DNA of 20,367 nucleotides from Akkermansiaceae bacterium (GTDB taxonomy: Bacteria > Verrucomicrobiota > Verrucomicrobiia > Verrucomicrobiales > Akkermansiaceae), in NCBI GenBank assembly GCA_023300205.1, contig JALZVD010000155.1:1-20367 (forward strand), in the 5' to 3' direction. Shown piece after piece: positions 8,261 to 15,445 of this stretch (the stretch's first letter is position 1; each line of letters begins with the position of its first letter). Below the pieces are notes generated by a model, which saw nothing but the letters and a program-made list of their open reading frames with translations, was not told the origin of the DNA and ran no database searches. The position numbers and the translations under genes are program-made.

Positions 8261-8633
8261 AGTTTTAAAATTATTAATTAACCGATGCTTAAAGTCGGCT
8301 CATGACTTCTATGCAGTCATACTCGCTCAATCATTTAGCTTTGTCGAACTTTTCTTCCCGCCTTTTCCTAATTAGTAACCGCCATCAAAACACAGAAATA
8401 CCCAAAATGAACCACTTTTCTCACTCTTACCCCCTCTCACACATCAATAACACTGTCTAATTTCATCACTTTTTCAATAAATAGACTCGACTACTCGAAG
8501 CACAAATCTATGGTTTTTCCCATCCACTAACACTCACATTACCCGGTGAACACCAAGAACCTAAACTTCTAAACACACTCTAAACTCAGCCCTCTCGATA
8601 ACCTCCGAAGGCCCTCCCATAATAACACACTCC
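8261..8633. other. 373-bp divergent intergenic region between prc and the CNNM-like gene
   Basis: I see no credible gene here: both strands are broken by stops and the only open stretches are under 30 codons. It must hold the promoters for prc (minus) and the membrane protein (plus). A small stem-loop, ATGACT at 8302-8307 and AGTCAT at 8315-8320 with a seven-base loop, lies in the prc leader side. TAATAA at 8620-8625 resembles a -10 element eight bases before the plus-strand ATG, without a clear -35. AT-rich bases (8262-8280) sit immediately before prc. The centre is pyrimidine-rich on the top strand like the rest of the window. Confidence 0.6.
8302..8320. promoter_or_regulatory. Small inverted repeat upstream of prc
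   Basis: ATGACT and AGTCAT form a perfect six-base inverted repeat with a seven-base spacer, about 40 bases upstream of the prc start. It could be an operator half-site pair or a short hairpin in a prc leader. A six-base repeat can arise by chance, so the call is weak. Confidence 0.2.
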
Positions 8634-9710
8634 ATGGAACTACTCATCTTTTACGTCGCACTCGCACTAGGAGTCTCCTTTTTATGTTCAGTCTTAGAAG
8701 CGGTCTTACTATCTGTCACCCCTGGATTCGTTCAGACCGAGCTTACCTCAGGTAAAAAATACGCACCTCATCTAGCCCAGATGAAAGAAAACGTAGATAA
8801 CCCCCTATCTGCCATCCTCACCCTTAATACCATCGCTCACACCATGGGTGCAGCAGGCGCAGGTGCTCAATGGAAAGCCCTCCACGGAAACACCGGAGAA
8901 GCCATTTTCGCAGGCGCACTCACCATCCTCATCCTCATCCTCTCTGAGATCATCCCTAAGACACTCGGCGCTAAATTCTGGCGCTCATTAGCCGCTCCGA
9001 GTACCCACATACTAAGAGGAATGATTATCATCCTCACATACACACTCATACTCCCCGCTCTACGCATCATAACCAACCTCATCGGTGGCAAAGGCCATGG
9101 TAATGCCATCAGCCGCGCAGAACTATCAGCCATGGCTGAAGTCAGCTCACAATCTGGCGAACTAGAAGACGAAGAAAGCCGCATCCTCAAAAACCTCTTC
9201 ATGTTTAAATCTTCTAAGGTCAGGGACATCATGACCCCTCGCACAGTCGTCTACGCCATGAGACAGAGCACCAACGTCGAAGACTTCCTCACAGAAGCCA
9301 TGACCAAGCCATTCTCAAGAGTTCCTGTCTACGATCTCACTCGCGACCAAATCACCGGCTTCGTACTAAAAAGCGACCTCATGTCAGCCCGCCTCCAACA
9401 AGAAGACGATGCCAAAACCCTCGTAGACTTTATCCGTCCCATCAAAGCAGTCCTCGTAACAGACTCCATCTTCCACACCTTCAAAATCATGACCCAAGAG
9501 AAGCAACACCTCATGCTCGTAGTCGATGAATTCGGCGGCATGGACGGCGTCGTCTCCATGGAAGACGTCGTTGAAACCCTTCTAGGAATGGAAATTGTCG
9601 ATGAAGCCGACCGCAACGAAGACATGCAAGTCCTCGCCAGAAACCTCTGGGCCAAACGCGCAAAAGCCATGGGTATCTCAGAAGAGAACCCCTCTACTGA
9701 AACACCCTAA
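8634..9710 (+). CDS. CNNM/CorC-type membrane protein (DUF21 plus CBS pair)
   Basis: The protein has an N-terminal CNNM (DUF21) transmembrane domain over residues 1-150, with three to four hydrophobic segments and the conserved ILSEIIPKTLG at 102-112. A cytoplasmic CBS-domain pair at about 195-320 follows, beginning VRDIMTPR and containing VVDEFGGMDGVVSMED. Family members are linked to magnesium or cobalt efflux and are often annotated hemolysin-like; the CBS pair usually senses nucleotide or Mg-ATP. After the CBS pair the protein ends within ~40 residues (IVDEADRNED...), so it lacks the ~80-residue CorC/HlyC domain seen in longer relatives. At 358 residues this is a common short form. The neighbouring carboxyltransferase has its own promoter, so the two are probably not a strict operon. 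Confidence 0.88.
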   Translation: MELLIFYVALALGVSFLCSVLEAVLLSVTPGFVQTELTSGKKYAPHLAQMKENVDNPLSAILTLNTIAHTMGAAGAGAQWKALHGNTGEAIFAGALTILILILSEIIPKTLGAKFWRSLAAPSTHILRGMIIILTYTLILPALRIITNLIGGKGHGNAISRAELSAMAEVSSQSGELEDEESRILKNLFMFKSSKVRDIMTPRTVVYAMRQSTNVEDFLTEAMTKPFSRVPVYDLTRDQITGFVLKSDLMSARLQQEDDAKTLVDFIRPIKAVLVTDSIFHTFKIMTQEKQHLMLVVDEFGGMDGVVSMEDVVETLLGMEIVDEADRNEDMQVLARNLWAKRAKAMGISEENPSTETP

Positions 9711-9725
9711 ACATCCTCCCTCTCA

Positions 9726-9753
9726 TTGACAAAATCTGAGAGACAGATAATAT
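9726..9753 (+). promoter_or_regulatory. Strong sigma-70-type promoter for the carboxyltransferase gene
   Basis: A perfect TTGACA -35 (9726-9731), a 16-base spacer and TAATAT (9748-9753, five of six to consensus) lie in the 53-base gap before the ATG at 9764. Transcription would be expected to start near 9760, leaving a leader of only a few bases and no room for a Shine-Dalgarno. The -35 sits in the loop of a six-base inverted repeat (CTCTCA 9720-9725, TGAGAG 9737-9742), which could bear on regulation or be chance. Confidence 0.65.
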
Positions 9754-9763
9754 CCCACTAGAT

Positions 9764-11995
9764 ATGGCAACCGCAAAAGATTCAAAAACACCCAAGTTCG
9801 TCAACCTCACACTCCGTGACGGTCAACAATCTACGCTCGCCCAAGAAGACTGGGTTTTTGACCCCGTAAACCTCTCCAAAGTCATCTCCGCATCCTACAA
9901 ATCCGGGTTCTCAGGTGCAGAAATCGCTGGCGGCCAAAGCTTCCAGATCGCCATCAACTGCGGCTATAACCCATTCACCATCCTCAATGCAGTCAGCCAC
10001 GCCATGGAATACGGCGGAGGAACACTCCGTAATGACTTCCACCTCCAAATGCTTTTCCGCGGCGCAAACGCACTCGGGTTCCGTCACTACGACAAAGACC
10101 TCATCGAGAAAACCCTCCAAGAATTCATCAAATGCGGTATCGACAAAATCCGCTTCTTCGATGCACTCAATGATATCGACAACCTCAAGCTCCCAGAATC
10201 CATCAAGGGCCAGAAAGGCATCACCCTAGAAGGCGCTCTCTGCTTCACCCACTACGCAGAACACCCAGACCGCTACACAGATGAATACTACGTAAACTAC
10301 GCCCAAGCCCTCATCGCAGAAGGCTACACCGCCATCGGCATCAAAGACATGTCCGGCCAACTCACCGCAACCCGCGTTGCCTCCCTAGTCCCTGCACTCC
10401 TAGAAAAACTTGCGCCTAACAACATACCCCTCAGCCTCCACATCCACTCCACCCACCATGAGAACTCACTCGGAGCCATGCAAGAAGCACTCAAGCACGG
10501 AGTAGAAACACTAGAAACAACAGAAGGCACACTCGCAGGTGGCTCCGCTCACCACCCACTATCCAGCATCGACCCCAATCTAACAACAAACTCCACAGAA
10601 TACGCAAATCTTCAGAAAACTATCGCCAAAATCTGGCCAGAAAACACAGACAGAAAAGACCACCAAATCCCAGACGAACTCAAACAACAACTCTGCGCCG
10701 CAGGCGTCCCAGGAGGAGCCATGCCATTCGTCATCCGTGACCTCAGCCAGCAAGAATCAACCATCAGAGCCAAATACCTCTCATCATCACACACCATAGA
10801 TGGCAGATCAGAAAGAAACCTAGAAAAATTTGAAACCATAATTGACCTCTTCATCCAAGAGCTCAAACAAGTCTGCACAGACGCCAACCTCCCACTCCTC
10901 GTCACCCCAACCGCAGACATCTGCTGTAAACAAGCCATAGCCAACCTAGCCTTCGGCGCAGACCCATACTCCGGCACACTAGCAGGCAGATACCTTAACA
11001 ACAGCGGACAACCTAACCCAGACGCCAGATTCACCAAGCTCATCCTCGGCTACTACGGCGAGCTAAAAGCATACGCAAAAGGCATCCAGCTCCATGCACC
11101 ACAACCAGACATCATCACATTCTTTGAGGCGCACAACGCCACCCAGCTAAAAACCATCACCACCCACGCAGCAGAAAGCTCTACCGGTGATGACCTACGT
11201 GAAGCCCAGCAACAAGCCTGGAAACTCATCCAGAAACTCGGCGCCAGCGCACTCTCATTCGCCAGCTTTGACCAGCTCACAATCCTCTACGCCCTCAAGC
11301 CCTTCGCCCCCCAGGCATCCATGGACCCCATCCATAATGCCGTCCAGACCTACCTTGACCGCTCAGAAAACTCTAAAATAGACGGCCGCGGCAGTACATT
11401 CCCAGGCTACGAGTTCCTCATGCAGCCCCTCCTCTGCTACATGCGCTCCATGTTCGTCTTCAACAAGCAACTCGATGCCCAAGACATCGTAAACCTACCC
11501 ATCAGTAGCTTCGGGTCCATCCAGTCCAGCCACCTCTACAACATCTACGTAGACCTCTCCATCTGGAAAAACGTCACCAACCTCAGCAACCACCTATCAC
11601 TCCTTTGCTCATCATCACACATCTCAGATCAACTCACCCAGGCCGCCCAGTACGTCAGTGACAGTCTCGCAAAACTAGACCTCAGACCAGAGAAAAATGA
11701 GACCGCCAGCATCGACCAAGCACGCCAGAAATTCTCATCCTTCACCATCGCCGAGCTCTTCAGCAACCTCGCCCTGATCAACGCCTTCGTGAACGACGTC
11801 GCCAAGCACGCCACCAACCCAAGCCTCTACGCAGACCGCTGCCTCAGCATGGAAGACATCACCAAGTTCCTCAACCAGAAACCCACAGAAGCAGACCACT
11901 CCCCATGGCAGAAACGCGTCCGCCAGTCACTAGTCGGTAAACGCCTCCGCCTAGAATCAGACCTCCAAAAAAGACTCGAAGGATGGAGAAAATAA
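9764..11995 (+). CDS. Carboxyltransferase-domain protein (OadA / pyruvate carboxylase subunit B-like)
   Basis: The first ~300 residues are a pyruvate-carboxyltransferase-type TIM barrel. LTLRDGQQS holds Asp19, FFDALNDIDNL at 131-141 is characteristic, IGIKDMSGQL holds the candidate carbamylated Lys194, and LHIHST holds His226 and His228, matching the metal ligands of transcarboxylase 5S and OadA. The usual THDT after the histidines is replaced by HSTHH. Residues ~300-480 resemble the conserved carboxylase (PYC/OADA) domain. The last ~250 residues are unassigned. There is no biotinyl domain: the Met-Lys-Met motif is absent, so a separate carrier protein would be required. Known relatives transfer CO2 between pyruvate/oxaloacetate and biotin; the substrate here is inferred. 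Codons end mostly in C or A. Confidence 0.85.
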   Translation: MATAKDSKTPKFVNLTLRDGQQSTLAQEDWVFDPVNLSKVISASYKSGFSGAEIAGGQSFQIAINCGYNPFTILNAVSHAMEYGGGTLRNDFHLQMLFRGANALGFRHYDKDLIEKTLQEFIKCGIDKIRFFDALNDIDNLKLPESIKGQKGITLEGALCFTHYAEHPDRYTDEYYVNYAQALIAEGYTAIGIKDMSGQLTATRVASLVPALLEKLAPNNIPLSLHIHSTHHENSLGAMQEALKHGVETLETTEGTLAGGSAHHPLSSIDPNLTTNSTEYANLQKTIAKIWPENTDRKDHQIPDELKQQLCAAGVPGGAMPFVIRDLSQQESTIRAKYLSSSHTIDGRSERNLEKFETIIDLFIQELKQVCTDANLPLLVTPTADICCKQAIANLAFGADPYSGTLAGRYLNNSGQPNPDARFTKLILGYYGELKAYAKGIQLHAPQPDIITFFEAHNATQLKTITTHAAESSTGDDLREAQQQAWKLIQKLGASALSFASFDQLTILYALKPFAPQASMDPIHNAVQTYLDRSENSKIDGRGSTFPGYEFLMQPLLCYMRSMFVFNKQLDAQDIVNLPISSFGSIQSSHLYNIYVDLSIWKNVTNLSNHLSLLCSSSHISDQLTQAAQYVSDSLAKLDLRPEKNETASIDQARQKFSSFTIAELFSNLALINAFVNDVAKHATNPSLYADRCLSMEDITKFLNQKPTEADHSPWQKRVRQSLVGKRLRLESDLQKRLEGWRK

Positions 11996-12061
11996 GCTCT
12001 AAAATTAAATCATCATAAACCCAATTCACATACACTATAATCCGCATCTGAGAAAACACAC

Positions 12062-12150
12062 AAAGCTTAAAGCTCAGAAAGGGAATGGATGGCCAATAAA
12101 ATCTAATAGTCTCTCCAAAAAGCACATCAACTGGATTATAGATAAGCTTT
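12062..12150. repeat. Eight-base inverted repeat spanning the 11996-12245 gap
   Basis: AAAGCTTA (12062-12069) and TAAGCTTT (12143-12150) form a perfect inverted pair 73 bases apart in the AT-rich gap before the esterase-like gene. Each arm contains a self-palindromic AAGCTT. The pair lies at the left edge of the compositionally different segment, but the repeat is short and may be chance. The rest of the 250-base gap shows no gene; a lone TATAAT at 12036-12041 has no matching -35. Confidence 0.25.
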
Positions 12151-12188
12151 ACGATAAATAAAAGACCCCTCCTTCAAGACCCTACTGT

Positions 12189-12218
12189 TTTACACACACT
12201 ATTCTAAATACTTTTAAT
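12189..12218 (+). promoter_or_regulatory. Possible promoter for the esterase-like gene
   Basis: TTTACA (12189-12194), an 18-base spacer and TTTAAT (12213-12218) are moderate matches to a sigma-70 promoter, and would give a leader of about 20 bases before the ATG at 12246. The region is AT-rich, which raises the chance of accidental matches. Confidence 0.35.
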
Positions 12219-12245
12219 CTAATCGGTCATATGGTTTCTAAATAA

Positions 12246-13670
12246 ATGAGACTTTCTTTTATCGCTTCTATTTTACTTTACTTCACTTTTTTTCTACCCC
12301 TGAATGCGATCGAAAATGGTGATGTTACCTCGACCTATAAAAATAAAAATGGGAGAAAAATAGAAAAATTATTTTGGTCAGACACTAAAGACAAATATGT
12401 ATTAGTATCTTACCCTAAGAATTTTGACATCGCAAAAACTTACCATCTAAACTTCTGGTTTCCAGGCACCACTGGTAAGCCCAGTCAAGGTATCGAAGAT
12501 GAAAACGACCAATATATAGGCATCGGACTATCCTACCTAAATGCCCCTATACTATCGACAGAGAGCTACACCAATACTCATTGGACCTTGTGCAGAAATG
12601 TTGAGAAATCAGTAGTTGATAGATTAAACCTGAAAGTAGGGAAGCGACTATTATCAGGAGTAAGCAAAGGTGGCTGGCTCGCTTTTGATATCTCCTTGAA
12701 CCCTCCAGATGGACTCCACGGCATTGGGATTATCGCAGCGGGGAAATACACCCGTAATCATACTAACAAAGAATTTAAAGGCTCTAAATTAGCTATCTTT
12801 ATAGGAACAGGAGAAACTGACTCTAACTATCCTCATGCCCAACTAGCAATACCCTTCTATAAAAAACACGGAGTAGAGTCTTTATGTTATGAAGAATGGT
12901 TAAGAGAAGGACATGTGAGCAAGATATCACCCAGAGTGAACGACTGGTTAAATGTTCAGGCAAAAAGAAGCGGGAATACTAAAGATCTATCCCTATACTG
13001 TAATACAATTGTTAATAAAAAACTAGAAGACATCAGCACAATTAAAGAAGATATAGAGAAATACATCGCCCTCAGGCATCTAATGAACTCACCACACACA
13101 TCCTATGCTTCAAAAGAGATAAAAGATCATATTATAAATCTCAATAAAGAATTAATAAAACGAGATTCCATCAAAATATGGTTGGTGGATTATAATAAAA
13201 TTAGAAACCTCGTAAAAGTTGAGGCTACAATATTCCATCGAGGTAACATTGATGCTCCTAAACTGAAACCAATCGTTGACCAGTATCAACTCATCGCAAA
13301 TAATTCTCAATTTCCCAATATTAAAGCCCGGGCAGCATACGCTTACCTCAGAATGGCTAAGCTATATACCATTCAGAAATTACTAGAGATATCACAAAAA
13401 GCTCCCGACTACGTGAAACTCCAAAACCAATTCGACGATCTACAAGCTCAACTCATAGGCACTAGTAAACTAGAGGCTAAAGAGTCTCTAATAAAATTAC
13501 AACAACTTGCAAATGAACTAAACACTTATAGAAATAAATTATCAATGAAAGCTTTCTACGATGTTGAATGGCATAATAAATTCGAAATAGCCCCATCAAT
13601 GGACTCCATCATCAAAAGAGATAAATTAAACGCTAAACCTAAGCAGGCTTATTCAGGTATCGCCTACTAA
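12246..13670 (+). CDS. Secreted alpha/beta-hydrolase-like protein with helical C-terminal region
   Basis: The N-terminus (MRLSFIASILLYFTFFLPLNA) is a clear signal peptide, probably cleaved after Ala21. Residues ~25-240 look like an alpha/beta-hydrolase: the nucleophile elbow GVSKGG carries Ser140, GTGETDSN supplies a candidate Asp192, and EGHVSK supplies His223, in the correct Ser-Asp-His order. This resembles esterase D or PHB-depolymerase-type enzymes, though the substrate is unknown. Residues ~245-474 are Lys/Leu/Ile-rich and helical, with no domain I can name. The gene is clearly more AT-rich than its neighbours, uses many codons ending in A or T, and lacks the C/A bias of other plus-strand genes. 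It is flanked by AT-rich gaps. This suggests recent acquisition or relaxed selection. Confidence 0.8.
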   Translation: MRLSFIASILLYFTFFLPLNAIENGDVTSTYKNKNGRKIEKLFWSDTKDKYVLVSYPKNFDIAKTYHLNFWFPGTTGKPSQGIEDENDQYIGIGLSYLNAPILSTESYTNTHWTLCRNVEKSVVDRLNLKVGKRLLSGVSKGGWLAFDISLNPPDGLHGIGIIAAGKYTRNHTNKEFKGSKLAIFIGTGETDSNYPHAQLAIPFYKKHGVESLCYEEWLREGHVSKISPRVNDWLNVQAKRSGNTKDLSLYCNTIVNKKLEDISTIKEDIEKYIALRHLMNSPHTSYASKEIKDHIINLNKELIKRDSIKIWLVDYNKIRNLVKVEATIFHRGNIDAPKLKPIVDQYQLIANNSQFPNIKARAAYAYLRMAKLYTIQKLLEISQKAPDYVKLQNQFDDLQAQLIGTSKLEAKESLIKLQQLANELNTYRNKLSMKAFYDVEWHNKFEIAPSMDSIIKRDKLNAKPKQAYSGIAY

Positions 13671-13975
13671 AATTTATTACTTCAACAAAGACTTTCAAAA
13701 GTCATTCCTTCTGAGAAAATTAAATAATATAAGCTACATATCATTTTGACACAAAACTATAACAGAACTCAGCCCTATAATTCTATATAATATTCAAGAT
13801 GAATCATCTACTCAAACCCTTAGATTTCTTCAAAAGCCTCTCATATCTACCCTCATCCAGATCATAACCTTTCCCTATCATCTTAACCTTTGGCCTTCGC
13901 TTCCTTCAAACAAGCCACCATCGTCCTTCCAAAAACTCTTCTTGAAATACCCCCCATCCCCTTTAGAAGTAAGTC
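13671..13975. other. 305-bp gap between the esterase-like gene and rdgB
   Basis: The left half (to ~13800) is AT-rich like the preceding gene and holds GACTTTCAAAAGTC (13690-13703), a short inverted repeat without a T-tract. The right half is pyrimidine-rich on the top strand. On the minus strand two tiny reading frames follow each other: 13957-13883 (24 codons) and 13881-13804 (25 codons), separated by one base. The second encodes MIGKGYDLDEGRYERLLKKS and a short tail. They may be a degraded gene remnant or chance. A likely rdgB promoter ends at 13969. Confidence 0.5.
13942..13969 (+). promoter_or_regulatory. Possible rdgB promoter adjacent to the start codon
   Basis: TTGAAA (13942-13947), a 16-base spacer and TAGAAG (13964-13969) form a fair sigma-70-type promoter. 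The -10 ends six bases before the rdgB ATG, so transcription would start at or next to it. The -10 matches only four of six positions. Confidence 0.4.
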
Positions 13976-14581
13976 ATGTCACTGCCCACATCACTACTCG
14001 TCGCCACCAGAAACACCCACAAGACCAGTGAAATCCAGTCCATGCTCGGAGACGGATACCAAGTCACAGACCTCACCTCCGGAACATTCCCAGACGTTGC
14101 AGAAACAGGCACAACCTTCCTAGAAAATGCCACTCTCAAAGCAGTAGAAATCAGCCTAGGCACCCCTGGCATAATTCTCTCAGATGACTCTGGGCTGGAA
14201 GTAGATGCACTCAACGGCGAGCCTGGAGTCTACTCAGCACGCTACGCAGGAACAGATGGAGACAACGAGGCAAACAACGCCAAACTCCTAACAGAACTCT
14301 CTAAACTCCGCACCGCAGACCCTGACACTCCAAATAGCGCCAGATTCAAATGCGTCATGGTCATCGCAGAAAATGGCAACCGCCTCGCCCACTTCGATGG
14401 TAGCGTGGAAGGATCCATCATCTCCGAAATCACAGGAGACAAAGGCTTCGGCTACGACCCACTATTCATTCCAGAAGGACACGACCAAACCTTCGCACAA
14501 CTCGGAGACAACATCAAAAACCAACTCAGCCACCGCGCAAAAGCCCTCCAACAAGTCATCACATGGTTAGAAAATAGATAA
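13976..14581 (+). CDS. rdgB: XTP/dITP diphosphatase (non-canonical purine NTP pyrophosphatase)
   Basis: RdgB/HAM1 enzymes hydrolyse dITP, XTP and ITP to monophosphates, keeping deaminated purines out of DNA and RNA. The family motifs are complete: ATRNTHKTSEI at 10-20 (substrate-binding Asn and Lys), SDDSGLEVDAL at 69-79 with the catalytic acidic residues, PGVYSARYAG at 83-92, GFGYDPLF at 157-164, and SHRAKAL at 185-191. The length of 201 residues is standard. The ATG at 13976 starts the protein a few residues before the first strand, as expected. The secreted double-psi barrel gene begins 12 bases downstream, so a shared transcript is likely although the functions are unrelated. Confidence 0.95.
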   Translation: MSLPTSLLVATRNTHKTSEIQSMLGDGYQVTDLTSGTFPDVAETGTTFLENATLKAVEISLGTPGIILSDDSGLEVDALNGEPGVYSARYAGTDGDNEANNAKLLTELSKLRTADPDTPNSARFKCVMVIAENGNRLAHFDGSVEGSIISEITGDKGFGYDPLFIPEGHDQTFAQLGDNIKNQLSHRAKALQQVITWLENR

Positions 14582-14593
14582 CCGCACACCCCT

Positions 14594-15442
14594 ATGAAAC
14601 ACCATCTATCCAGACTAATCTTACTCATCCTCCTCTCAGCAAGCATACCCTCCTCCGCACAAGGCCCCAGCATCACAACCCCCACAGCTAACGCCCACCA
14701 TCCTACCTCTGGAACCCGCAACATCGACCCTACCACCCAGCCCATAAACCCATTCTTAAAAATCAAATACCCCTGGCACACCAACATCACCGTATCCTTA
14801 TTCTGGATAGGAGAAAAACCCACAGAGCGTAACCCCACACCTAACCATGCCAGCTCATGGGATACCAATTGGCAAAAAAACTACGGTGGCTATGACAACC
14901 CAGACCCAGCAGCTCGCACAGGCTACCTTCCTAAGGCATTCATCCCTCGCCTAAACCCATTCTACATCGCCCTCCCCTACAATGACTGCATCAACCACAA
15001 ATCTCACAAGCCAGAAGCCAAGTCAATCATCCCATGGTTCAAACGCGTCAACCCTAAGCCCGGAAAAACTTCCTGCAAAGGCAGATGGATCAAAATAGTC
15101 CAGAATAAGAAAGTCTGCTACGCCCAATGGGAAGACTGCGGACCATTTCACACCGATGATTACAACTACGTATTCAAAAACCAAAAACCTAAAAACAAAC
15201 AAAATAAAAATGCAGCCCTAGACATCTCACCAGCTGTTAGAGACTACATGGGCATCAAATCTGGCTCAGTAGTCCACTGGAGATTCATAGACTTCGCAGA
15301 AGTCCCTAAAGTCGGACCCTGGACACTTTACGGCACCAACAACCCATTCAGAAACCCCAGAAAAGACCCGGACTACGAAGCGAAAATCAAATACATGAGG
15401 CACCTTCAAAAAATCCGAGACAACTACAGAATCCACCGCTAA
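14594..15442 (+). CDS. Secreted protein with RlpA-like double-psi beta-barrel
   Basis: The N-terminus (MKHHLSRLILLILLSASIPSSAQ) is a signal peptide, so the protein is exported. Residues ~170-235 read like a double-psi beta-barrel: YAQWEDCGPF (176-185), ALDISPAVRDYMGI (208-221) and GSVVHWRFID (224-233), matching in order the NDRGPF...IDLS..AA..LG...V.V pattern of RlpA-type proteins. RlpA members bind or cleave glycan strands of peptidoglycan, but enzymatic activity cannot be claimed here. Four cysteines at 132, 161, 175 and 182 could form two disulfides. The insert between the barrel motifs (190-207) is Lys/Asn-rich. The SanA-like envelope gene starts three bases after this stop, suggesting a shared envelope role. 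Confidence 0.75.
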   Translation: MKHHLSRLILLILLSASIPSSAQGPSITTPTANAHHPTSGTRNIDPTTQPINPFLKIKYPWHTNITVSLFWIGEKPTERNPTPNHASSWDTNWQKNYGGYDNPDPAARTGYLPKAFIPRLNPFYIALPYNDCINHKSHKPEAKSIIPWFKRVNPKPGKTSCKGRWIKIVQNKKVCYAQWEDCGPFHTDDYNYVFKNQKPKNKQNKNAALDISPAVRDYMGIKSGSVVHWRFIDFAEVPKVGPWTLYGTNNPFRNPRKDPDYEAKIKYMRHLQKIRDNYRIHR

Positions 15443-15445
15443 CCC

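Noticed and set aside
9720..9742. Inverted repeat CTCTCA/TGAGAG as a terminator after the CNNM gene
   Set aside because: The stem is AT-containing and short with an 11-base loop and no T-tract, and it overlaps a better-supported promoter.
11871..12125. 84-codon minus-strand frame reaching into the gap after the carboxyltransferase gene
   Set aside because: More than half lies opposite the carboxyltransferase end, and no start context or recognisable domain supports it.
13690..13703. GACTTTCAAAAGTC as an intrinsic terminator
   Set aside because: The stem is weak, the loop is too small, and no T-run follows.
13890..14123. 77-codon plus-strand frame overlapping the rdgB start
   Set aside because: It runs out of frame through the conserved rdgB N-terminus and has a Pro/Ser-rich composition typical of shadow frames.
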